Assembly: GCA_049487715.1 (NCBI GenBank)
Contig: CP150548.1
Location: 248,001-312,000, forward strand
Direction of reading: 5' to 3'
Length of the DNA: 64,000 nt
DNA from: Pycnococcus provasolii
Taxonomy: Eukaryota > Chlorophyta > Pseudoscourfieldiophyceae > Pseudoscourfieldiales
Below, one piece after another: positions 40,123 to 49,696 of this stretch. The translations under genes and the position numbers were made by a program. Under the pieces are notes generated by a model that saw nothing but the letters and a program-made list of their open reading frames with translations, was not told the DNA's origin and ran no database searches. Each line of letters opens with the position of its first letter. Position 1 is the stretch's first letter.

Positions 40123-41901
40123 CTAACCGTCGTGCTTCGAGTGCCGACGCAGGCCGAGCGCGCGGCGTATGCTGAACTTCTTGTGCGGCCTGCATACCAC
40201 CTCCGGGGGCATGTACTCGGACGGCGAGTGTGGATGCGAAGGAAGGCCCTTCTTCTTCAGGCTGGTGCTGTGCGGTGCCTTGCATACCACCTCCGGAGCT
40301 ATCACCGGGCCACCCAAAGGCTCGTCTTTCGCCTTCTCCTTAATGGGCACTTTGTAGGAAGCCTTCTTCTCCGTCAGCGGCATCATGGATGGTGCCGCGC
40401 CCGCCGGAGGTGGTGTGGTGGGCATCATCTGAATCGATGCCCTCTGGTTAATGGGGCTTGGTGTTCGGTTCTCGTCAGCAGGGCTCTCCGCCTCCTCCTC
40501 CGCCGCAGGTGGCGGTGTGGGCACCATGTACTTTGCCGGCCGCGCTGGCTTCTTCGGTTCCGCTCGAATTGGCGCCATGACGCCCTCGTCGTTTTCCAGG
40601 CGATCTGCACGAGTGCGCGCCTTTCGAAGCACGCGCCCGAGCTCGCCAAGTCGCCTGTCGGGGCAGCGAAAGTTGCTTGCCGCGATGGATCCGGCAGCCA
40701 CAGCATTCTCCGCTGGCTGACTCGTCGCTTTTGTGAATGCGCCCTCGAGACTCGACGCCTTGGTTTTGTTCAGCGTCGCTCGCGCGAGCCCGTAATCCTG
40801 CTCCGCCTTGTGCACGTCCACATCTTCGTACGCGTTACCTGCGCCATCCTGCGCGGCTGCGCCCATGCGTAGCTTACCTTTCGCGGAGTCGTAAGCCCTT
40901 GCCGCTTCATCCGCAGACGTGTCCCAGCCACCAGGTCGCTCGCGCTGCGGCGTCGTGCGCGACGCCGCCGCGCTCTCCGCTCGTGTGCGCGCAGCCTCGA
41001 GCTTGCGCTGCACCTGCTCGTCCTCCACTTTGGACGCGCCGCTGGTGCCCGCCGCCGCCTCCTTGCGCATGCGCTGCGGCGTCTTGCGCGATGCCGCCGC
41101 GCTCTCCGCTCGTGCGCGCGCAGCCTCGAGCTTGCGCTGCACCTGCTCGTCCTCCACTTTGGACGCGCCGCTGGTGCCCGCCGCTGCCGCCGCCTCCTTG
41201 CGCATGCGCTGCGGCGTCTTGCGCGATGCCGCCGCGCTCTCCGCTCGTGTGCGCGCAGCCTCGAGCTTGCGCTGCACCTGCTCGTCCTCCACTTTGGACG
41301 CGCCGCTGGTGCCCGCCGCTGCCGCCGCCTCCTTGCGCATGCGCTGCGGCGTCTTGCGCGATGCCACCGCGCTCTCCGCTCGTGTGCGCGCAGCCTCGAG
41401 CTTGCGCTGCACCTGCTCGTCCACGGTGCTTTCGCTCATCTGTTCCTTGCGCGCTTCCACGGGCGAGGCAACGAAAGTTCTCGTACGCGCCTTGTTCAGT
41501 TTCTCAGTGAGTTCCGGGCTCGCAGATGACGACGAGTCCGTGGAGTTGCGTTCTTCCCTGACTTTCGGTTTGTACGGAGTCTCTTGCAGGCCCACGCCCT
41601 TCTCCACCATGTCCCTCCTTCTCTGCAGCTGCTGTGCAACGTCTGCGTCGCCTTCGAACGAGTGCTCTTGACTGTGCGCCTTGTTTGTTTTCTGACTGCT
41701 CCTCGGCGGTTTCGAAGCGTTGGTTACCTCCGATCGCCTTCTTGCCTGTTGCAGCTTCTCCTTGAGGTCGCCTTCCGTGTCGTCGGAGCTGGAGATGTGC
41801 GCGTACGTCTCCGCCTTAACGGGCTCCGTCGGGTCATTATCGCCGTTTCGTTTGTTCGCACCACCACCACCTCGTCCGCGTAGAAATCGGCCAAACACCA
41901 T
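40123..41901 (-). CDS. Charged repeat protein with 45-residue tandem units
   Basis: A 592-residue, highly charged, probably disordered or helical protein. The central part (about 160-330) has four tandem units of 43-45 residues, each with the pattern DEQVQRKLEAARTRAES, then ASRKTPQRMRKEA, then GTSGASKVE. The same short KLxxARxR motif recurs singly elsewhere: LKEKLQQARRRSE near 45, LTEKLNKARTRTF near 135 and LGRVLRKARTRAD near 435. It may therefore be a repeated helical binding motif. The C-terminus repeats PEVVCKAPHS / PEVVCRPHKK, with a basic tail. I see no catalytic domain or membrane segment. ATG 41901 is the first in frame. A cytoskeletal or scaffold role is possible but unproven. Confidence 0.75.
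   Translation of the reverse strand: MVFGRFLRGRGGGGANKRNGDNDPTEPVKAETYAHISSSDDTEGDLKEKLQQARRRSEVTNASKPPRSSQKTNKAHSQEHSFEGDADVAQQLQRRRDMVEKGVGLQETPYKPKVREERNSTDSSSSASPELTEKLNKARTRTFVASPVEARKEQMSESTVDEQVQRKLEAARTRAESAVASRKTPQRMRKEAAAAAGTSGASKVEDEQVQRKLEAARTRAESAAASRKTPQRMRKEAAAAAGTSGASKVEDEQVQRKLEAARARAESAAASRKTPQRMRKEAAAGTSGASKVEDEQVQRKLEAARTRAESAAASRTTPQRERPGGWDTSADEAARAYDSAKGKLRMGAAAQDGAGNAYEDVDVHKAEQDYGLARATLNKTKASSLEGAFTKATSQPAENAVAAGSIAASNFRCPDRRLGELGRVLRKARTRADRLENDEGVMAPIRAEPKKPARPAKYMVPTPPPAAEEEAESPADENRTPSPINQRASIQMMPTTPPPAGAAPSMMPLTEKKASYKVPIKEKAKDEPLGGPVIAPEVVCKAPHSTSLKKKGLPSHPHSPSEYMPPEVVCRPHKKFSIRRALGLRRHSKHDG
40962..41425 (-). repeat. Tandem coding repeat, period about 135 bases
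   Basis: Four nearly identical units encode the 43-45 residue repeats. One unit is 6 bases shorter (two Ala codons fewer). The outer units have diverged. The near identity implies recent expansion or gene conversion. Confidence 0.9.
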
Positions 41902-42916
41902 ACGGATAGTTGTTTGTTTTTTGATGACTGAATCACTACTCTAACGTACTGTATGATAGAAGTTCAGCGAACTATTGAATGAAATAAGCAAATAAGCAGG
42001 CAAATATAAGACTGTGAAGCCTTAGTATGTAAAGATTTTAAGGAGCGCGTGTCCTAAAATAATGGAACGTGCGCTAAGAAGTAATGGAAGAAATGGAACA
42101 CCTTAAGGGCGCTTTACTTACCGGGTACGGGTAGGGCTGATGAAAGATGAAAACCAGCACACTCCAAATACAAACAAGTAAAACGGTTGTTGACTTTCCC
42201 AAGAATGGACAATGCATTGATGCAGAATGTTTGGGCGCAGATGGCAGATGCAGATTTCTTTCACTCCTATTTCATGTACCTTTACCTATACTGTACCACC
42301 ATGCGAAGTGCGTGCGTGCCAGCCTGATTGCTGTAATTATTAAATTGTGCGATGATTATTGGGCAATTCGCACCATTTGGCACCTCCTTCGTATTACATA
42401 ATAAAACGGCCTGCTTGAACTCACGGCCTGCTTGCTTCTTGCTTCTCGAACATGATACAGTACATACCTCGATCAAAAGTCACCTCCATGGCCATGCAAC
42501 ATGCATGCGCCTCCATGGATGCGCGTCACCTCTTCTTCGGCCTCCCTCCTCCCATCCTTCTTGCTTCTCGCCTCTTGGCGTGCGCCTTTCCGTGGAATAA
42601 TAGTCTAAGTTCATCCTTCCCAAGGCCCAATCGTAGCGTATCGTAGCGTAGTTAACATCGCCGGAAGTGTTTCATCGTACAGTACACGCCATCCCTTCAC
42701 GTACCCTAATAAGGTTCGGTTGGGATGTTACTGTAACAGAATGGGGGGGATGCTGTGATGTCACGTTTCATGCTGGCTCGAAGATGGGTTAGGGTTAGGG
42801 TTAGGGTGCTAACTACTAACCTTAGTTATAAGGTCCCTCCGCCCTCCACGTCGCCCCATCCCGTTTTCGCGCATCGTTTTTCACGTCAAGGCTTCGTGTC
42901 TTCGCATGCGCGCATA
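41902..42916. other. Intergenic region with telomere-like repeats
   Basis: No gene recognised in about 1 kb. The region is AT-rich up to about 42450. It contains a tandem TCGTAGCGTA pair at 42631-42650 and TTAGGG repeats at 42786-42807, upstream of the LYR gene. Confidence 0.5.
42786..42807 (+). repeat. Interstitial TTAGGG repeats upstream of LYR gene
   Basis: About three and a half perfect TTAGGG units lie 110 bases before ATG 42917. Confidence 0.7.
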
Positions 42917-43324
42917 ATGGCGCGAGCGGGTGCGCACAGGCTCATTACGCGCGTGTTCGCTTCGGGGAGGAGACAACACGCGGCGTCGGCGTCGGCATGC
43001 GAGGCGTCATCTTCGAGCAGTGCCAACACGGAAGCGTTGGCGTGCTACCGCAATATCCTAAGGGCGATTCGCGCTTTCCCCGCAGATGCCGAGCCGCTCA
43101 AGACGGAAGCCAGAAGCGCGTTCGAGGCGAACAGGAACATCACGGACGAAACTGCAAGACGAAAACTCTTGGAGGCGGCGCAGACGCGCATCACTCTCGC
43201 ACACCACTACGGCATACCGTTCGACCGACCGCAGCACGACGCGACGCTCGCTCTGCCCGAGACGAAGCACAGGCCGAGTCCCGTGCACGACTTCGACAGC
43301 ATGGGCGCGGCGCCGAGGAAATGA
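42917..43324 (+). CDS. LYR-motif (Complex1_LYR) mitochondrial protein
   Basis: A 135-residue protein. The first 30 residues (basic, Ala/Arg/Ser-rich, MARAGAHRLITRVFASGRR) look like a mitochondrial presequence. The LYR-like helix is ALACYRNILRAIRAFP, where the first position of the LYR triad is Cys (CYR). It is followed by ARSAFEANRNITDE, then a helix, and HYGIPFDRP, all typical of the family. LYR proteins bind acyl carrier protein and act in Fe-S delivery or in assembly of respiratory complexes. The particular member is not determined. The frame extends upstream to 42755, but that part includes the telomere-like repeats, so ATG 42917 is preferred. Confidence 0.82.
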   Translation: MARAGAHRLITRVFASGRRQHAASASACEASSSSSANTEALACYRNILRAIRAFPADAEPLKTEARSAFEANRNITDETARRKLLEAAQTRITLAHHYGIPFDRPQHDATLALPETKHRPSPVHDFDSMGAAPRK

Positions 43325-44004
43325 GGACACGGCGCACTGTAACTTGTTAGTACCACGGACGATACACGGCGCGACACGTCGCCCATGTCCGACAGGTCCG
43401 AGCCGTAACCCTAACCCTAACCCCCGTGCCTCCCTCCCTACCCTCCCTCCTCGAGGTCAGGCTTTTTCGAATTCGCCCGTTCGCCGCAGCTCTTCGCACT
43501 CCTATGGTAACCAGCCAGCTGCTACCGAGACGCGTTTGGTGGGTCCCACTAATCTCGAAGCTCGAAGGTCAAGGCAGGTGGTCAAGGCTCACTGCTCCCA
43601 GCTCCACTCAGCCCAGCTCCTGGGCAGGCGTTGCAGTGGCGTTGCAGTGGCGTTTGCAACTTGCAAGCCATCATGTCTCTCCAGCCAGACCAGTTCGAAT
43701 ATTAAATCGGCCGCATGAACGCATCAACGAACGAACAAACGCGCAGGAACATCTATGTAACCTAACTAGTCTAAGAAGTAGGTGGTAGAAGTACATCAAC
43801 GAGGGGGCCATCGTCGGTCATCCAGCAACGCCTCTGCACATTTATTCTCACTGTATTTGGCAAACAAACTTGCAGCAAGCTTGTTGGCCTTCTTTCTTTT
43901 CCAGTTTTCCATACATAACACGGCTGGCTGAAGGTTTCGCGCCGTGTCCCTCTCCCCACGCTCATCTCATAGGTACCTTAAGGGCAAGCTTGCAAAGCAG
44001 CTGT
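43325..44004. other. Intergenic region with CCCTAA repeats
   Basis: No gene recognised. TAACCCTAACCCTAACCCC lies at about 43405-43424, 80 bases downstream of the LYR stop and about 580 bases upstream of the next start. Short frames here lack protein-like composition. Confidence 0.5.
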
Positions 44005-44589
44005 ATGGCGTCGTGCTTCAGCTCGCCCGAGCGCCGACAAGGGTCGCCTCGCGGAACTTCGCCCGAACGCACCGCCGCGAGGCCAGGCACCGGGTGCGCC
44101 ACCGCCGTCGAGGCGGCGTTCTTCTCCAGCGGCTCAGACGCCGTGCTCTCGCCACGGCTCTGTGGGCTCGGATCGCCCAGAAGCGTCTCCTCCGCGGGCA
44201 CGGATGCAAGGGAAACGCCGTCATCGAGGGGACGGCCGCCGCGTGCGCCGTCGCCAAGCAGCACCACGCGCTCGCCACGAAGCACCAGCCCAAACATCTT
44301 CCCCGACCCGCCCGTGCGCAACCCCGTGCGCGTGGGCGGCGGGTTCTCCGACACGCCGAGCCGAACGCGCGAGGAGGCGATGTCACCCGAACGCGAGGAG
44401 GAAGTTTACGTCAGCCTTACAGATCCGGGCGACATGTCAAGTGGTACGTCTTCTCTTTCTTACTTTGACTCGTCAACATGACTTGGCACGCGCGAGCGGC
44501 GTCTTGCTGGGACTTGATTTTGCTTTGGTCTTTGGTTTTTTTTGCTTTGGGTCTTGTTTTTGTTTTGTGTGTGTGTGTGTGTATGTGTA

Positions 44590-44660
<71 letters not shown>

Positions 44661-47332
44661 GCCTTGTTTTGTGCGTATTCTGTGGCTTGGTTCAGAACCT
44701 GACTAGCTTATCCTCGTCGCGTCTCTTGCCACGGCAACGAACACCACTTGCAGCGGAGTGGGGTGACCCGCACCCGCTTATGCGCCACTCCATCGAAACA
44801 AAGATGGCTGGTGGCCAGGCGAAAGGCCCGCTCTACGCCAACAAGTGGGAGACAAGCCTGCGAGAGGATCTGCGAGCAGGCGTTCGGCCAATTGGCCGAC
44901 GCCGCGTCGCGTCCCCCGAGCCACGTGAAAACACTGCATCTTGGGACGACTCGCCGCCGACGAGACCAAAACCCTCCAACACCAAAACAGAATTGCAAAA
45001 GAAGTCGCCACCGGCAGGAAGCAGAGGGGTGAGCGCAACAGCTAGTGGAAGCAGCACGCCGCAAGCCACGCCGGCACCGGCGCCGTCGTCGACGACGACA
45101 ACGCCGGCAACGGGTGGAACGACGAAAAAGGCGGCTGGTGTGCGCAGCTTGTACGAGGAGGGAATTGCACTCGACAACCAAGATCGACTGCAGCGACTCA
45201 GTCCGCCTTCGAGCCTGATGAACGCGGCACGCAGCGCGTTTGGCAACACAACCGCACAAGCGGCAACGACGCCGACGAGCACACTCGCGCCCAAGCCCGT
45301 CGAGCCGGTTTCGCACCCCAAACAACCTTGGAACTTCGCGGCGGGAAGTCCTTCTCGAGCAAAGGTGGCCGGCTTGCCCCCGACGATGGGCTCTCAGAAG
45401 AAAGACGACGCGGAGCGCAAGGTTGCGCGACGCCTCGACCAAGGTTCCGCCGCGGATTCGGATTCTCCGAGAAAGAAGATGGAGAAAGACACGGACTCAA
45501 CCGTCCTTCCCGCGTTCATCATCATATGCGTCGCGCTCGCGATCCTCTACATGCTAGGCGGTGGGCGAATTCTCGCGAGCATCGTGGACGGTCCGATTGC
45601 TGTCTTCGTCGCCGCCTGGCTGCCAGCGCCATCGATCATTCGAACAGTCATGGCGCGCCTCGGACTGGCCTTTTCTCGACTGTTCGGAGGACCTGGACCT
45701 CTTACGATCCGTGCTCTTCGCGCAGCGGGCCTCCCCGAGTTTCAGGGAACAGCCATGGGTGTCATCGGGTCAATGCTCAAAATGCTCGAGAGCGGAATCA
45801 TCTCGCTTGGTCACATCGCCGTCATCAGCCAGGCGTTCAACCGCATCGTGGACTTCACGTCAAACCCACGCCGCCTCACCGTCCTTGCAGCGGCGTACAC
45901 TGCCTTTACCTGGATTCGCAGCATGATGCAGAACGACGAGACAACGGGTGAGGACGCAAAGCCCACGCCTGCAACGCCGCCACAACCACCATCGATCACA
46001 ACGACTCCTGCATCCACGACGCGCGCGCAAGCGCTGCTGGCGCATGCGAAGGCTGAAGGAAGTCTCGACTCGATGCCGGCAACGCCGAAAACTCCCGGCG
46101 CCGCTGTTGCCTTCGAAGCCTCCACGCGTCATCGGAGTCGATCGGCGAGTATCTCGGAAGGACAGGCGGCTGTCTACCGCTCGTCGGCGGCGGATGAGTT
46201 GGAGGAGATGCGCACGAAGATGGAAGCTCAACGGCAATCAATCAGCAAAGCCAACGGTGAGGAACCATCCTCCTCCTCTACGGAAGCACGCGGGCCAGCA
46301 ATCACACCCACCGTGCCCGCGCGTCGCCCAACTGTCTCCGCCACCCCAGAGGTCAGCAGCCAAGCTCGCGATCGTGCGAAGTCGATGACGGACGAGATGG
46401 CAACGGCACTGCGCAAGCGACGAGAGAGCTTGAACGAGACGCCCCGGGAGAATGCCCCATCTTCACAACAGCCACGCAGGGATTCTTCCGAGTCAGCTGG
46501 CACGTTTGCATGGAAGCCAGTGGGGCCACAGAAGAAAGCGACGGACGATGAGTTGCGCGAAGCACTTGGTATGGACGATGCCGACGTCGACGACGGTGAT
46601 TCGCCTCCCGTGGCGACGTTGACACGTCCTGTGGCACCTTCGCCGATCGCATCTCAATCTCCTGCACCGTTGCCAGCGTTCGCCGCGCCAACACCAGCAC
46701 CGACACCCGTGTCGGCATCCTTGGCAAGTCCCACGCAAGGCGAGCAGCGCCCGCTCAGCGTTGCAGAGCGTCGGCGGCAATTTGCGGAGAGAGCGGAGGC
46801 GATGAAAGCCAGTGCGAGCAAGGCTGTCGCGCATCGTCGGAGCATAGCAAGTCCAGAGGAGGCGAGGCGGCAGATGGAGGGAGCTCGACTAAGCTGGTCT
46901 CCGCAGGGAGCGAAAGCGATTGCCGTGAACGTCGTTCGGGCTAAGCTACGCCTGGTAATTGTTGGCGCCAAGAACCTCATGCCTCGCGATCGATCGGGCT
47001 CGAGCGATCCTTACGTCGAAGTGCACTACGAGGGCCAGATGAAGAAGACTAAGGTGGTGACGCAGAACCTGAATCCGATGTGGATGCAGGAGCTTGCATT
47101 TGACGTGACGGATGAAAACAACGAAGTTCTACTTCGCGTTTGGGATCGCGACACGTTGAGCAAGGACGACTTTCTCGGAGAGACGCGGTTCCGCGTCGCC
47201 GACTTTTCCGGCGCGGCGGGCGCCGACTCAAGCCAGCGCGATTTTACGTTGCAGCGCGGTTCGAGCGGTCGTAGCTATGTGAACGACGTTTCCGGCACGC
47301 TTACTGTGCGTGCGACTGTCATGGAAGTGTAA
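44005..47332 (+). CDS. Membrane-anchored C2-domain protein, two exons
   Basis: Exons are 44005..44443 and 44754..47332, giving 1005 residues. The intron 44444..44753 begins GTACGT, ends TTGCAG and contains the GT microsatellite. I chose this acceptor because it alone of the nearby AGs keeps the long downstream frame (GDMSS|AEWGDPHP). The N-terminal half is Ser/Pro/Thr-rich and disordered. A hydrophobic helix, VLPAFIIICVALAILYMLGG, lies at about 394-413 and a second hydrophobic segment follows it. The middle has Arg/Ala-rich helical stretches. The C-terminal 125 residues form a C2 domain (LRLVIVGAKNLMPRD, SDPYVEVHY, LNPMWMQELAFDV, LRVWDRDTLSKDDFLGE). Its Asp residues are suited to Ca2+ and phospholipid binding. 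A role in membrane contact or trafficking is inferred. Confidence 0.8.
44444..44753 (+). other. Intron of the C2-domain gene, with GT microsatellite
   Basis: A 310-base GTACGT...GCAG intron. It contains a T/G-rich start and a long (GT)n tract. Confidence 0.75.
44566..44660 (+). repeat. (GT)n / (AT)n microsatellite
   Basis: A nearly continuous GT run with two interruptions (ATGT, TTTG) and an ATATATATAT end at 44651-44660, all inside the intron of the C2-domain gene. Confidence 0.95.
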
Positions 47333-47650
47333 GGCGAAAACGTGTAAGTGATGATCCCACGCACAAGTTCTAACCCCCCTCCAAGGCGGGATAACTTGAA
47401 CCCCCGTTCTCCTCTCCCGTCCGGGAGAACCCCCATACATACCTGTAATTCCCCGGGGAGGCTACCCTACCGGGGAATTATTGGGCACCCAACAGAAAGC
47501 GGATTCCGATCGATCGTGTGTGGATAGAATCCTGTTTCTTTCAACCCCGGTCCCATAGGTTGGGTGACTGGTTTCGTCCAAAGAAACAGCCGGCAGCCAC
47601 AAAGGCCCAGCCGACAGCGGTCTTCGCTTCCCGGAATCATCTTTCCACAG
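47333..47650. other. Intergenic region upstream of the carotenoid-type oxidoreductase
   Basis: No gene seen. It contains a short palindrome-like TTCCCCGGGGA / CCGGGGAATTA pair at about 47449-47480. The region probably holds the promoter and leader of the next gene. Confidence 0.4.
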
Positions 47651-49603
47651 ATGGCGTTCTGTACTCCTCACGTTCACGTTCGTTGTTGTGCTCCAGGAGG
47701 TGGTGCTCGTGCTCCTTCTCGTGCTCCTGCTCCTGGGATTGGTGCTCGTGGTGCTCCTCCTTCTCGTGCAGGCTTGGGTGGCTTGGGTGGAGGGCTTGTG
47801 GTTAGTGGTCGTAGTGCGTCGTTCTCGGGTGTTAGTGCATCGTCGTCAAAATCGGCGGCGAATGTTGCGAACGTTGATGTCGCGCCGCCATCATCAGGCT
47901 CGTCAGCAACACCGACCTCGACCCCGCCGAAACCGGACAACGGCAAAAACGTCGTGATTGTTGGTGCCGGCGTCGGTGGACTCTGCATGGCGGGAAGGCT
48001 GCGACGAGAAGGATACGCTGTGACGCTCCTCGAAAGAGGAACGCGCGCAGGGGGGCGCATGACGTCCGCGGAAACACCCAAGGGCTACCGCTTCGACACA
48101 GGACCGTCGCTGCTGCTCTTCCCCGACAAGTACCGCGAGGCTTTCGAGGCACTTGGTAGGGATATCAAGGACTACGTCGACATCGTCAGGGTCTGTCCAC
48201 CGTACCGCATACACTACGGCGAGGATCACACGTCCGTGGACCTCAGCTACGACTGCGAGGAAATGAGGGCAACGTGCGAGTCCATAGAACCAGGCTCCAG
48301 CCGCTCGTACTTCAGGTGGCTCTCCGCAGCCAAGGCGAGCCTTGACCTCGGCGTTAAGGCGTTCATCGAGCGCGATTGCACAAGCGCACTTGATTTCATC
48401 AACCTCAAGCTCGTAGGACCGCTCGCGCTCGCCGTGAACCCGCTCGAGCTGCTGCTTCCGCAGCAGTTCCAGATGAGCCAGTACTTCAAGTCCGACAAGC
48501 TCAAGGCGCTGTTCAGCTACCAGGAACTGTACGTGGGCCTGTCACCGTACAACGCACCCGGAGTGTTCAGCTTGCTGGCAGCGACGGAGATCACCGACGG
48601 CGTGTGGTATCCTAAAGGCGGATTCCAGACGGTGCGCAACGCCCTGCTCAAGATCTGCGAGGAGGATGGCGTGGACGTGCGCTTCGAGAGCGAGGTCGCT
48701 GAGATCACGACGGTGCGCGACGACGCCGCGCCGGACAGCGTGGCGACGAATGGCGAACGCGCTACGGGCGTTCGTCTTGCAGACGGCACGACGCTCGACG
48801 CCAACCTCGTGGTGTGCAATGCGGACATCCCCGTTGTCTACGACAAGTATTTGCGATCAGACGCATCAGTGGAGTCGCAGCCAAATCCGTATGCTACCGA
48901 GGCGGCTCGGCAAAATGATATGGACTATAGCGTCAGCGTGATCAACTTCTGCTGGAGCCTCAAGGGCACGAAGCTTGACGGGCTGCGGCACCACAATGTG
49001 TTCCTCAGCGGCGACTACGAGGGCAGCTGGAACAGGTCTGGGGTCCCGGAGGACTTCCGCGAGGGTGTGCAGCACAACTTCTACGTGCATCGCCCCAAGG
49101 CGACGGATCCGAGCTGTGTTCCAAGCAACTCTGCCGACGCGGACGAGGAGTCACTCATGGTCCTTCTTCCCGTCGGAAACCTCGCACAGATGGAGAAGCG
49201 CGCGAAGGAGAAGGGCGTGGCGATGCCGACGATGGAGGAGATGGTCGCCGCAGGAAGGGAAAGCGTGCTGCGCCGCTTCGAGGAGAGCGGGCATGGTAAC
49301 TTGCGCGATTGCATCGTGGAGGAGACGGTCATCGATCCGCGCGAATGGGAGGAGGCGTACAACCTCAAGCATGGCGCCGTGTTTGGGCTCAGCCACGGCC
49401 TGCTGCAGCTCGCGTGCTTCCGTCCTCCGACGAAGACGCAACTGCCCGCGGCGGTTTGGCCAGAGACGCCCGTTCCTGACGGCTTGCACTTCATCGGCGC
49501 GTCCACGCGACCAGGCAATGGCGTTCCGCTGGTTATGATGGGCGTTGCAGTCGAGTTTGAGAACATCTTAAAAGCTGAGAAGGCACGCACCATGGCGCGG
49601 TGA
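47651..49603 (+). CDS. CrtI/CRTISO-type FAD oxidoreductase (carotenoid desaturase/isomerase family), plastid
   Basis: A 650-residue flavoprotein. The N-terminal 100 residues are Ala/Gly/Ser/Pro-rich with basic residues, like a plastid transit peptide. The FAD Rossmann motif VVIVGAGVGGLCMAGRLRREGYAVTLLERG starts near residue 103 (core GAGVGG). RAGGRM and GYRFDTGPSLLLFPDKYREAF follow, as in the CrtI/CRTISO clade. The C-terminal LHFIGASTRPGNGVPLVMMGV is the family FAD-binding end. Members desaturate phytoene or isomerise poly-cis lycopene; the CrtI-like residues do not tell me which substrate applies. ATG 47651 is preferred to the open upstream frame. No intron is evident. AATAAAAG just after the stop is a candidate polyadenylation signal. 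Confidence 0.87.
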   Translation: MAFCTPHVHVRCCAPGGGARAPSRAPAPGIGARGAPPSRAGLGGLGGGLVVSGRSASFSGVSASSSKSAANVANVDVAPPSSGSSATPTSTPPKPDNGKNVVIVGAGVGGLCMAGRLRREGYAVTLLERGTRAGGRMTSAETPKGYRFDTGPSLLLFPDKYREAFEALGRDIKDYVDIVRVCPPYRIHYGEDHTSVDLSYDCEEMRATCESIEPGSSRSYFRWLSAAKASLDLGVKAFIERDCTSALDFINLKLVGPLALAVNPLELLLPQQFQMSQYFKSDKLKALFSYQELYVGLSPYNAPGVFSLLAATEITDGVWYPKGGFQTVRNALLKICEEDGVDVRFESEVAEITTVRDDAAPDSVATNGERATGVRLADGTTLDANLVVCNADIPVVYDKYLRSDASVESQPNPYATEAARQNDMDYSVSVINFCWSLKGTKLDGLRHHNVFLSGDYEGSWNRSGVPEDFREGVQHNFYVHRPKATDPSCVPSNSADADEESLMVLLPVGNLAQMEKRAKEKGVAMPTMEEMVAAGRESVLRRFEESGHGNLRDCIVEETVIDPREWEEAYNLKHGAVFGLSHGLLQLACFRPPTKTQLPAAVWPETPVPDGLHFIGASTRPGNGVPLVMMGVAVEFENILKAEKARTMAR

Positions 49604-49696
49604 GTATAACTAAGTAAAAATAAAAGACAAAAAGTAATAACGACTTCGCAGTCCTTTATTTTTTGAACATAAGGCTATAGTTACATTTGTGCAAAT

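Noticed and set aside
44162-44753. Continuous frame including a Val-Cys repeat before the C2-domain gene
   Set aside because: The Val-Cys run is translation of the GT microsatellite. A GTACGT...GCAG intron gives a better gene, with the upstream exon in another frame.
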